From Nemertoderma westbladi (lineage: Eukaryota > Xenacoelomorpha > Nemertodermatida > Nemertodermatidae): 58,477 nucleotides of DNA. Shown here piece by piece: positions 29,177 through 39,097 of this stretch. Location: NCBI GenBank assembly GCA_032718475.1, contig JAUCBJ010008827.1, positions 1 to 58,477 on the forward strand. Reading direction: 5' to 3'. The notes below the pieces were generated by a model that saw nothing but the letters and a program-made list of their open reading frames with translations, made no database searches and was not told the origin of the DNA. The position numbers and the translations under genes are program-made. How positions within the stretch are numbered: the stretch's first letter is position 1; the number at the start of each line of letters is the position of its first letter.

Positions 29177-30112
29177 TTATGTTTCTTTTTTATCAATCAA
29201 CCCACTAAGTAGAGGCTCAGTTGCATCTTCCACAATTTGTTTCTCAGCATTTTCAACATTCGTAAGTGGAGCAAATATTTCCCTCCCGTGGTATTTATAA
29301 TAAACAAGCAATATAATAGCCGGGATCATCACAATGATGCTGAATCCACAGAAAACTGTAGCAGCTAAATGGAACTTGATATATTGAGTCAGTGGCCCGG
29401 CAACTAGTGGACCAATAAATAGACCACAAGCTCCTGTGCTGGTTGCAAGGGACATCACAACTGTGTGGTTACCGATAGTTTGTGGCCATTGAAGGCGGTA
29501 TTTGTATATTTTAAGCAGCGTTTCTATATAAGGTGTTGCCATTGACATTCCAAATCCTAATAAAGCAGTTCCAACTATCACAATGCTAATTCTATCTGGT
29601 AAGTTCAATAAAGGTGATGGCCCCATCAGTAACAATCCTACTATACCAACGAAATGGGAAAAAATTATCACTATCAAAGTGTTGATTGATTGATATCTGG
29701 CCAGAAATGCACCCCATGCTAATCCTGTTGAAACGTTTATGAGTGGAGCTATTAGAAACATTGATCCAACTTCTACAGGAGACAATTCATATACATTCAC
29801 AAGATGAATAGCGAATGTTGTTTCATAGAAGCCCATAGCCATAGCCATTACAAACCACATAGAGAAAGCAGATAAACATACCCTGTCTTTGAGTAAATCA
29901 AATATGGTCTTTGTGGTGACAATTTTGCTGGGTTTGATGCCAGGGAGAGAGATTATGTTTATCAATGCTATGACTACTTCTGTTCCACCAAGGATTACAA
30001 AGGGAGTAACAAAGTTGGTGTATTGGTATAGAATTCCTCCCAGGGCAGGTCCGCACATGGTTCCTCCAAAGAAGGCATTGTGAAGAAGTGATAAAACAAA
30101 TATTTTTTCTTT
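29177..30112 (-). CDS. SLC18B1-like transporter, copy 3, exon 2
   Basis: 311 residues, nearly identical to exon 2 of copy 2. Two differences matter. The tail reads DATEPLL instead of DETEPLL, which removes the acidic residue at position -4 of the dileucine motif. A small change at the end extends the tail to DKKET. The intron is 30113-30607. With exon 1 the protein has 486 aa and 12 predicted membrane segments. Confidence 0.88.
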   Translation of the reverse strand, partial: KEKIFVLSLLHNAFFGGTMCGPALGGILYQYTNFVTPFVILGGTEVVIALINIISLPGIKPSKIVTTKTIFDLLKDRVCLSAFSMWFVMAMAMGFYETTFAIHLVNVYELSPVEVGSMFLIAPLINVSTGLAWGAFLARYQSINTLIVIIFSHFVGIVGLLLMGPSPLLNLPDRISIVIVGTALLGFGMSMATPYIETLLKIYKYRLQWPQTIGNHTVVMSLATSTGACGLFIGPLVAGPLTQYIKFHLAATVFCGFSIIVMIPAIILLVYYKYHGREIFAPLTNVENAEKQIVEDATEPLLSGLIDKKET

Positions 30113-30607
30113 CTGTGGGAAACAAGAGATAATAATGTATTAATTTTGAGCTATTTGTAATTCTTGATAAATTATCAATGGCCTTGAATTTATTTACTTC
30201 GGTCTTGAACTTATGTATGTCCCTCTTCAATTATTTATATGTCGGTTTTGATGTATTATTGTTACACTGACATTCCCCTTTGTGCTGCTACTCATATGAG
30301 ATCAGTTTGACCTTCACCCCATAGTACCGGGATGCTCTGGCCCGATTGTATGGTTAGGGTCGCATAGCTAATACAATGATTTATGGTACATTTTCAGAAG
30401 TAATGTGAATCACAATAATTGGCTATTATAACAGACAAATGTCATTATTACTATATTGATAATACGAAATTAGTCAACATTTCGAGAGGTTTGGTTGGGT
30501 CAACTATCACATCACACTTTTAATTGTAAATGTACTATAAATATAATATAATATATAATATAACAATAAAATAAATAGTGTCTGATGACTCCAGATTAAT
30601 TACTCAC

Positions 30608-31132
30608 CTTATACAAACTGCCAGCCAAGCTCAAACAAGCCAAGTTGGCACCACCTAGGGTAAAAGCTTCAATGACACGACAAATGAAACAAAGAACAAT
30701 GTAGGATACACCAGGTGGACCCCAATCCAATATGCCAAATAAAGCCATACAAGTACCAGCCAATATATATCCCGATATTAATACAACCTTAACCCCAATA
30801 TTTGGGATAAAATTTCCGAAAACAATGAATGAAAGGCACCTTATTCCAGCATAAACACCAAACAGGATGCCAATGAGAGATTCATTGAAGCCACGAGTGA
30901 TGGCCCTGGTAGTAAAGAATGCAGCTGGCAGAGAGAAACACATTCCTGCACTGAAAATTTGGATAACCAAAAGGATTGTATTACTAAGACGATGCTTAAT
31001 AATTCTCCATAAAATATTCCTGGAATTATTTCTTGAAATGATTGTTGAATCACGAACATCTTCATCAGGTTTACTTGTACATTTATAATCATCACTAACA
31101 TCAACATCTGATAGAGCTATGATTTCTTTCAT
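30608..31132 (-). CDS. SLC18B1-like transporter, copy 3, exon 1
   Basis: 175 residues, identical in protein sequence to exon 1 of copy 2 as far as I can read. It starts at ATG 31132 and has the same AAG/GTGAGT donor. The close identity of copies 2 and 3 over exons, intron and flank (a handful of differences in ~2.5 kb) means a recent tandem duplication, or two alleles laid end to end by the assembler. Confidence 0.88.
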
Positions 31133-33175
31133 TATAACAATTTAGCAAAGTAAGTGAAAGATGATAGCAACACGAATAATATCTGTAACTCTGATTGTGT
31201 ATTAATAATGAATCAATTGATAATGTATGTATATCTATATATATACAGTATCAGGCCTAAAGTTAAAACATCTTCAGATTGCTACCAGACATGATGCACT
31301 GCAGCCAAATTATACCTCTATTTTTTAATGTAATCCCATTAGTCAAATTTATTTGCATGTTTGTTTCTAAAGTTGAAAATTTCAAATAATATAAAGTTAG
31401 GCTATTGCTTCTTATATGTATCTAAGTTTTAGAATGCAATGAATACCATTAATTAAAGCCAGTCCACTCTCCACACCAAACACATTAGGTATGACGAGTA
31501 GGAATCATGACGCCCTGAAATCATTGTAGGAATTATTTCCTAAAATTTCCTACTTTTGCTACTTTATATCATACGTATAGATTTATTGGACATGATTTCC
31601 CCATTAAAACTGGTATGACATTTCATTGGCTAATGCCTTTCCCCCATACTTATGTACGCAAAGTATGGTGAATTAATTAAAATTAATAAATGATACTTGA
31701 TCATGAGCTGGTGAAAAAATAAGTATATTAATATATAAATTGTAAACCTTTCAACCAAACAGTCTGGATTATAGTTAATCCGCAACTACAGGATAAAACT
31801 CCACTACCACTTTATTCATTTTGTACAGAAATATAGCCCACAAGCTTCGAGCACAATGCTTATCCCTCAACAGTGGGGTATTATAACCAAATCAATAAAT
31901 AAGAGATTTGAATATTATGGAGAAACAATTTTATACCTTTTCAACAGCCAATTTTCCACGTCATCACGCAATGCACACCAAATTATCAATGTACAAACAC
32001 CAATAAGTACATCATATTGAAGTAGATTTTAATCAAAGACACTCTAAGATTAATAGTCTCAAATGCAATGTACCTTGCACCACTTCCAGGGTGACACTTG
32101 CTGGCACTGACTAATAATAAATTTGTGATTTAGACAAAGGTAATGATAATAATCTAGCTGTTGTAAAGCTGTTTAAGTAGTGAGAGAACGTCCCACAGAT
32201 GATAAAACTTATAGGGTAGGTATCTCCGGCCCAAGTCCAGCTTATGGTAGTCGTAGTACCACAAGGTACCCGGTATTTTGGCGATGTTATCGATATTAAT
32301 CATTTAGTCATGAAAAAGTAAATAGTATAATTAATTTCTATTTTATTGGCAATGATAATACAATTAAATTAATAATTTAACTACATCAATAGTTGATGGC
32401 CAAGATTTTATGGAGGTGTCTGGTGACCCGTCTATCATGTTGGCAAACGCTGACCTCAGATCCAGGGTTTTGGTCATAGGGTACATGCAGAAAAACTAGG
32501 AATCATATACTATAAATAAATTGTAAAGCTCCCTCTCAACTGGTGGTGATGGGTATTGTTTCGTGCAAATACAAACTTTTTAGGGCCGTGTTGCGAGACC
32601 TCTAGTACAGTATTCACTCCGATATTTTTGTTGGTGTTTCCAGTTGGGTTTTAGCTATATAAGGCTTCATAGGGCGCAGTGACGAAGTTGCCAGAGCATT
32701 GGACTTGGAATCTCTATCTAAGCACCGAGTTCAATACCACTTTCTGGTGAATTGTTTTGGTAGTAAGATCAGTAGTAAGACATTCAAGGAGACAGTTCAT
32801 GCGTTAGTAGATGTGGACCTTTGCACGATTTCGCGCTTGTTAATTACGTAAATACAAGAGACTTATGTAGTAAAAAAGTAAATATCATGGCCATTGTGTA
32901 TAAAGTACAATGCACAAAATTATTTAGTTCCCTAGAGAAGCGAGGAGATTTTATGGTAATTCCTTTAAGTTTCTTCTTCATGGCGAAGAAGTTGTTTACT
33001 AGAAAAGTGCAGTGCTGCAAATATGATTTGTCGATTTTTGGGTTCTCAAACTCGAGGAGATATCTGATTCGAGTTTCAGATTCAATATTTCAATATTTCT
33101 ACCATCCCGGTTAGGTTCAGTTTCATAAGCTTCTATCATCCGAATAGATCTTTTGTTGCTTTTATTAGCTTCTAT
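31133..33175. repeat. Spacer between copies 3 and 4 (reference copy)
   Basis: This is the most complete version of the spacer shared by the array. Homologous pieces are 35944-37530, 47646-48985 with 52677-53573, and in part 27975-28460 and ~6410-6530. It has no supported gene. It includes a tRNA-like stretch at 32669-32745 and, just before the stop of copy 4, TTTATT at 33161-33166 (AATAAA on -), a likely poly(A) signal for copy 4. Confidence 0.7.
32669..32745 (+). repeat. tRNA-Ser-like sequence in spacer (SINE or relic)
   Basis: The string GTTGCCAGAGCATTGGACTT, followed by GGAATCT and a B-box-like GAGTTCAATACC, has the layout of a serine tRNA with GGA in the anticodon position. The acceptor stem and variable arm do not close convincingly. 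A second copy is at about 53009-53085 in the last spacer, and a truncated one is at 37499-37530. It is more likely a tRNA-derived SINE than a gene. Confidence 0.35.
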
Positions 33176-34093
33176 TCACTGAGAAGCGAGAAGGGGCTCC
33201 TTTTCATCTTCCACAACTTGTTGCCTCCCATCATCATCTGTCAAAACTGGTGCAAATATTTCCCTCCCAACATATTTATAATAAAGCACCAATACAATAG
33301 CCGGGATCATCACAAGAATGCTGAATCCACAGAAAACTGTAGCAGCTAAAGGGAACTTGATATATTGAGCCAGTGGCCCGGCAACTAGTGGACCAATAAA
33401 TAGACCACAAGCCCCTGTGCTGGTTGCAACGGACATCACAACTGTGTGGTTACCGATAGTTTGTGGCCATTGAAGGCGGTATTTGTATATTTTAAGCAGC
33501 GTTTCTATATAAGGTGTTGCCATTGACATTCCAAATCCTAATAAAGCAGTTCCAACTATCACAGTGCTAATTCTATCTGGTAAGTTCAATAAAGGTGATG
33601 GCCCCATCAGTAACAATCCTACTATACCAACGAAATGGGAAAAAATTATCACTATCAAAGTGTTGATTGTTCGATATCTGGCCAGAAATGCACCCCATGC
33701 TAATCCTGTTGAAACGTTTATGAGTGGAGCTATTAGAAACATTGATCCAACTTCTACAGGAGACAATTCATATACATTCACAAGATGAATAGCGAATGTT
33801 GTTTCATAGAAGCCCATAGCCATAGCCATTACAAACCACATAGAGAAAGCAGATAAACATACCCTGTCTTTGAGTAAATCAAATATGGTCTTTGTGGTAA
33901 CAATTTTGCTGGGTTTGATGCCAGGGAGAGAGATTATGTTTATCAATGCTATGACTACTTCTGTTCCACCAAGGATTACAAAGGGAGTAACAAAGTTGGT
34001 GTATTGGTATAGAATTCCTCCCAGGGCAGGTCCGCACATGGTTCCTCCAAAGAAGGCATTGTGAAGAAGTGATAAAACAAATATTTTTTCTTT
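33176..34093 (-). CDS. SLC18B1-like transporter, copy 4, exon 2
   Basis: 305 residues after the acceptor CCCACAG ending at 34094. The membrane core is almost the same as in copies 2 and 3, but the tail differs (VLTDDDGRQQVVEDEKEPLLASQ region), keeping a proper acidic dileucine (EKEPLL). It shares this tail with the broken copy 6. AATAAA lies about 10 bases after the stop. The intron (34094-35418, 1.3 kb) is longer than in copies 2 and 3 because of a MITE-like insertion and simple repeats. Confidence 0.88.
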   Translation of the reverse strand, partial: KEKIFVLSLLHNAFFGGTMCGPALGGILYQYTNFVTPFVILGGTEVVIALINIISLPGIKPSKIVTTKTIFDLLKDRVCLSAFSMWFVMAMAMGFYETTFAIHLVNVYELSPVEVGSMFLIAPLINVSTGLAWGAFLARYRTINTLIVIIFSHFVGIVGLLLMGPSPLLNLPDRISTVIVGTALLGFGMSMATPYIETLLKIYKYRLQWPQTIGNHTVVMSVATSTGACGLFIGPLVAGPLAQYIKFPLAATVFCGFSILVMIPAIVLVLYYKYVGREIFAPVLTDDDGRQQVVEDEKEPLLASQ

Positions 34094-35418
34094 CTGTGGG
34101 AAACAAGAGATAATATGTATTAACTTTGAGCTAGTTGTAATTCTTGATAAATTATCAATGGCCTTGAATTTATTTACTTCGGTCTTGAACTTATGTATGT
34201 CCCTCTTCAATTATTTATATGTCGGTTTTGATTTATTATTGTTAAACACGATTTATTTAGATCATGCTTGATTTAATTATGTCATCCTTGAATTATTTTA
34301 TGTCGTTCTTGATTTCCATTTACTTGGTCTTGATTCACATTGGTTGAAGGGATCCCCCCCCCCCCCCCCTCCAGTTGTAATCAATCAATCAGCATTGACC
34401 TGGTTGATGAATGACATTGTACGTTAGTGCAGTGAGTGTAAACTACATATACACTATTATATAATCATGAAACTGAAGCTAAAATTTATAAAACAATATA
34501 TTGTATAACATTACACTGTATAAACTCGGCCAACTTGCGGACATTTGACATCTCCCTAAGAAATCCCTGGTTGTCGATTAGAAGGTACAACTGTACAAGA
34601 GTATTGGTGGTGGCTCTGACCATTATGTACACAGTACAGAACGCGGTGGTGTACCATATTGTACAGTACATCATAACATACAGCTGATTCAGCAACCAGG
34701 TCATTGCTGATTGGTTGATTACAACTGGAGGGAAGTTATGGCCATGTGGAACCTTTCACCCTGTTGAAGCTTTGACCCTGTGGGACCTTTGACCATGTAG
34801 AACCTTTCACCATAAGCAAGCTAGTATCTACTATGAAGTCTCGGTTTCCAGAACCCCTTCGTGGAGACAGAATAAATATTTTGGAGAGTGGGTCAAATCC
34901 TATTGTTCAGGATGCGATGCTAGACAATGTGGGACAAGTGTAGTGTACTGTACTGTAATTATACATCAACCCCAAAGTGCATGCGCCTAGCATAAATAAG
35001 CATGGAATGCAGAGTGCTACGTAAGGCTTTAGTATCGCTGACATTGCCCTTTGTGCTGCAACTCATGAGATCAGTTTGACCTTCACCCCATAGTACCAGG
35101 ATGCGCTGGCCCGATAGTATGGTTACGGTCGCATAGCTAATACAATGATTTATGGTACATTTTAAGAAGTAATGTGAATCACACTTTGATCTAAACCTCA
35201 GACTCAACTGTAAGAAGATGGGACTATTAACTTAGCGTAATTGGCTATTATAACAGACTAATGTCAGTATTAATATATGGATAATACGAAATTAGGCAAC
35301 ATTTCGAGAGGTTTGGGTCAACCATCACATCACACTTTTAATTGTAAATGTACTATAAATATAATATAATATAACAATAAAATTAATAGTGTCTGATGAC
35401 TCCAGATTGATTACTCAC
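34094..35418 (-). other. Intron of copy 4
   Basis: It begins GTGAGT at 35418 and ends CCCACAG at 34094. It contains a run of 16 C (34354-34369), a MITE-like inverted-repeat element (34367-34734), and an ~18-20-bp minisatellite (34742-34813) built on CCATGTGGAACCTTTCAC. No ORF in it is believable. Confidence 0.75.
34367..34734. mobile_element. MITE-like element with ~45-bp inverted ends
   Basis: The left end CCTCCAGTTGTAATCAATCA is matched by the inverted right end (complement of TGATTGGTTGATTACAACTGG). The pairing continues through GCATTGACCTGGTTG for about 45 bp with four or so mismatches. It has no coding capacity. A copy at the same intron position exists in transporter copy 5 (37894-38247) but not in copies 2 and 3, so it inserted before 4 and 5 separated. 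I could not fix a target duplication. Confidence 0.6.
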
Positions 35419-35943
35419 CTTATACAAACTGCCAGCCAAGCTGTAGCAAGCCAAGTTGGCACCACCTAGGGTAAAAGCTTCAATGATACGACAACTGAAA
35501 CAAAGAACAATATAAGATACACCAGGTGGACCCCAATCCAATATGCCAAATAAAGCCATACAAGTACCAGCCAATATATATCCCGATATTAATACAAACT
35601 TAAGCCCAATAATTGGGATAAGATTTCCGGAAACGATGTAAGAAAGACACCTTATTCCAGCATAGAGACCAAACAAGACGCCAATAAGTGATTCACTAAA
35701 GCCACGAGTGACGGCCCTGGTAGTGAAGAATGCAGCTGGTAGAGAGAAACACATTCCTGCACTGAAAATTTGGATAACCAGCAGGATTGTATTAGTAAGA
35801 CGATGTCTAATAAACATCCAAAAAATATTCCCGGAATTATTTCTTGAAACGATTGTTGAATCACGAACGTCTTCATCAGGTTTATTTGTACATTTATAAT
35901 CATCACTAACATCAACATCTGATAGAGCTATGATTTCCTTCAT
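35419..35943 (-). CDS. SLC18B1-like transporter, copy 4, exon 1
   Basis: 175 residues from ATG 35943, with donor AAG/GTGAGT at 35418. It has several amino-acid differences from copies 2 and 3 (for example VSGNLIPIIG against VFGNFIPNIG, and CFSCRIIEAF against CFICRVIEAF), so this is a distinct paralogue. The joined protein is 480 aa. Confidence 0.88.
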
Positions 35944-37530
35944 TATAACAATTTAGCAAAGAAAGTGAAAGATGATAGCAACGCGAATAATATCTGTAAC
36001 TCTGATTGTGTATTAATAATGAATCAATTGATAATGTATATCTATATATACAGTATTAGGCCTATGTGTATTAATAATGAAATGTATATCCATATATACA
36101 GTATTAGGCCTAAAGTTAAAACAGCTTCAGATCGCTGCCTGACAGGAAGCACTGCAGCCAAATTATACCTCTATTTTTTAATGTAATCCCATTAGTCAAA
36201 TTTCTTTGCATGTTTGTTTCTAAAGTTGAAAATTTCAAATAATATAAAGTTAGGCTATTGCTTTTTATATGTATCTAAGTTTTAGAATGCAATGAATACC
36301 ATTAATTAAAGCCAGTCCACTCTCCACACCAAAAACATTAGGTATGACGAGTAGGAATCATGACGCCCTGAAATCATTGTAGGAATTATTTCCTAAAATT
36401 TCCTACTTTTGCTACTTTATATCACACGTATAGATTTATTGGTCATGATTTCCCCATTAAAACTGGTATGACATTTCATTGGCTAATGGCTTTCCCCCAT
36501 ACTTATGTACGCAAAGTATGGTGGATTAATTAAAATTAATAAATGATGCTTGATCATGAGCTGGTGAAAAAATAATATAAATTGTAAACTTTTCAACCAA
36601 ACAGTCTGGATTATAGTTAATCCGCAACTACAGGATAAAACTCCACTACCACTTTATTCATTTTGTACAGACATATAGCCCACACGCTTCGAGCACAATG
36701 CTTATCCCTCAAAAGTGGGGTATTATAATCAAATCAATAAATAAGATATTTGAATAATTGTGGAGAAACAATTTTATACCGTTTCAACAGCCAATTTCCC
36801 AAGTCATCACGCAATGCACACCAAATTATCAATGTACAAACACCAATAAGTACATCATATTGAAGTAGATTTTAATCAAAGACACTCGATTAATAGTCTC
36901 AAATGCGATGTACCTTGGACCACTTCCAGGGGGAACACTTACTGGTATTGACTAATAATACATTTGTGATTATTAGACAAAGGTAATGATAATAATCTAG
37001 CTGTTGTAAAGCTGTTTAAGTAGTTAGAGAACGTCCCACAGATGATAAAACTTATAGGGTAGGTATCTCCGGCCCAAGTCTAGCTTAAGGTAGTAGTAGT
37101 ACCATAAGGTGGTACCAGGTATTTTGGCGATGTTATCGATATTAATCATTTAGTCATGAAAAAGTAAATGGTATAATTAATTTATATTTTATTGGCAATA
37201 ATAATTAATACAATTAAATTAATAATTCAACTACATCAATAGTTGATGGCAATGGAGGGGAGGTGTCTGCTGACCAGTCTATCATGTTGGCAAAGGGTTT
37301 TTGGTCATAGGGTACATGCAGAACAACTATGAGTAATATACTATAAATAAATTTTAAAGCTCCCTCTCAATTGGAGATGGGGATGAGTATTGTTTGGTGA
37401 AAATACAAACTTTTTAGGGCCACATAGTGAGACCTCTAGTACAGTATTCACTCCGATATTTTTGTTGATGTTTCCAGTTGGGTTTTAGTTTTATAAGGCT
37501 TCATAGGGCGCAGTGACGAAGTTGCCGGAG
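35944..37530. repeat. Spacer between copies 4 and 5
   Basis: Homologous to 31133-32700. A local duplication near the start repeats GTGTATTAATAATGAA and the following TA-rich phrase (about 36008-36110). It ends abruptly at about 37530, where the sequence jumps from the spacer tRNA-like region straight into the middle of exon 2 of copy 5. A deletion of roughly 1.3 kb removed the 3' flank and most of that exon. Confidence 0.7.
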
Positions 37531-37624
37531 TGTACTGGTATAGAATTCTTCCCAGGGCCGGTCCGCACATGGTTCCTCCAAAGAAGGCATTGTGAAGAAG
37601 TGATAAAACAAATATTTTTTCTTT
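37531..37624 (-). pseudogene. SLC18B1-like transporter, copy 5, exon 2 remnant
   Basis: Only the first ~31 codons of exon 2 survive (KEKIFVLSLLH to YQYT), starting at the normal acceptor (AG at 37626-37625). After YQYT the deletion joins spacer sequence. The copy cannot make the C-terminal eight membrane segments. Confidence 0.8.
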
Positions 37625-38923
37625 CTGTGGGAAACAAGAGATAATATGTATTAACTTTGAGCTAGTTGTAATTCTTGATAAATTATCAATGGCCTTGAAT
37701 TTATTTACTTCGGTCTTGACCTTATGTATGTCCCTCTTCAATTATTTATATGTCGGTTTTGATTTATTATTGTTACACACGATTTATTTAGATCACGCTT
37801 GATTTAATTATGTCGTCCTTGAATTATTTTATGTCGTTCTTGATTTCCATTTACTCGGTCTTGCTCTTGATTCACATTGGTCTAAGGGACCTGCCTCCAG
37901 TTGTAATCAACCAATCAGCATTGACCTGGTTGATGAATGACATTGTACTATATTGCATATACATACACTATTATATAATCATGAAACTGAAGCTAAAATT
38001 TTTAAAACAATATATTGTATAACATTACACTGTATATACTCGGCCAACTTGCGGAAATTGGACATCTCCCTAAGAAATCCCTGGTTGTAGATTAGAAGGT
38101 ACAACTGTACAGGAGTAGTGGTGGTGGCCCTGTCCATTAAGGTACTCAGTACAGAACGCGGTGGTGTACCATATTGTACAATACATCATAAAATACAGCT
38201 GATTCAGCAACCAGGTCATTGCTGATTGGTTGATTACAACTGGGGGGAAGCTATGGCCATGTGGAACCTTTCACCCTGTGAAAGCTTTGACCCTGTGGGA
38301 CCTTTGACCATGTGGAACCTTTGACCATAAGCAAGCTAGTATCTACTATGAAGTCTCGGTTTCCAGGAGACAGAATAAATATATATTATTTTGGAGAGCG
38401 GGTCAAATCCTATTGTTCAGGATGCAATGCTAGACAATGTGGGACAAGTGTAGTGTACTGTAATTATACATCAACCCCAAAGTGCGTGCACCTAGCATAA
38501 GCATGGAATGCAGAGTGCTACGTAAGGCTTTAGTATCGCTGACATTGCCCTTTGGGCTGCAACTCATATGAGATCAGTTAGACCTTCACCCCATAGTACC
38601 AGGATGCGCTGGCCCGATTGTATGGTTAGGGTCGCATAGCTAATACAATGATTTATGGTACATTTTAAGAAGTAATGTGAATCACATTTTGATCTAAACC
38701 TCAGACTCAACTGTAAGAAGATGGGACTATTAACTTAGCATAATTGGCTATTTTATAACAGGCTAATGTCAGTATTACTATATGGATAATACGAAATTAG
38801 GCAACATTTCAAGAGGTTTGGGTCAACCATCACATCACAGTTTTAATTGTAAATGTACTATAAATATAATATCATATAACAATAAAATAAATAGTGTCTG
38901 ATGACTCCAGATTGATTACTCAC
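37625..38923 (-). other. Intron of copy 5
   Basis: Homologous to the intron of copy 4. It carries the same MITE-like element (37894-38247) and minisatellite (38256-38328). It begins with GTGAG after exon 1 (38923 downward) and ends with the CACAG acceptor. No gene seen. Confidence 0.7.
37894..38247. mobile_element. MITE-like element, copy in intron of copy 5
   Basis: Same element as 34367-34734, with CCTCCAGTTGTAATCAACCA at the left and its inverted partner at the right. Confidence 0.55.
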
Positions 38924-39097
38924 CTTATACAAACTTCCAGCCAAGCTGTAGCAAGCCAAGTTGGCACCACCTAGGGTGAAAGCTTCAATGATACGACAAC
39001 TGAAACAAAGAACAATATAAGATACACCAGGTGGACCCCAATCCAATATGCCAAATAAAGCCATACAAGTACCAGCCAATATATATCCCGATATTAA

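Noticed and set aside
32669-32745. Functional tRNA-Ser gene
   Set aside because: A- and B-box-like phrases are present, but the acceptor and T stems do not pair well and the sequence recurs truncated in other spacers.
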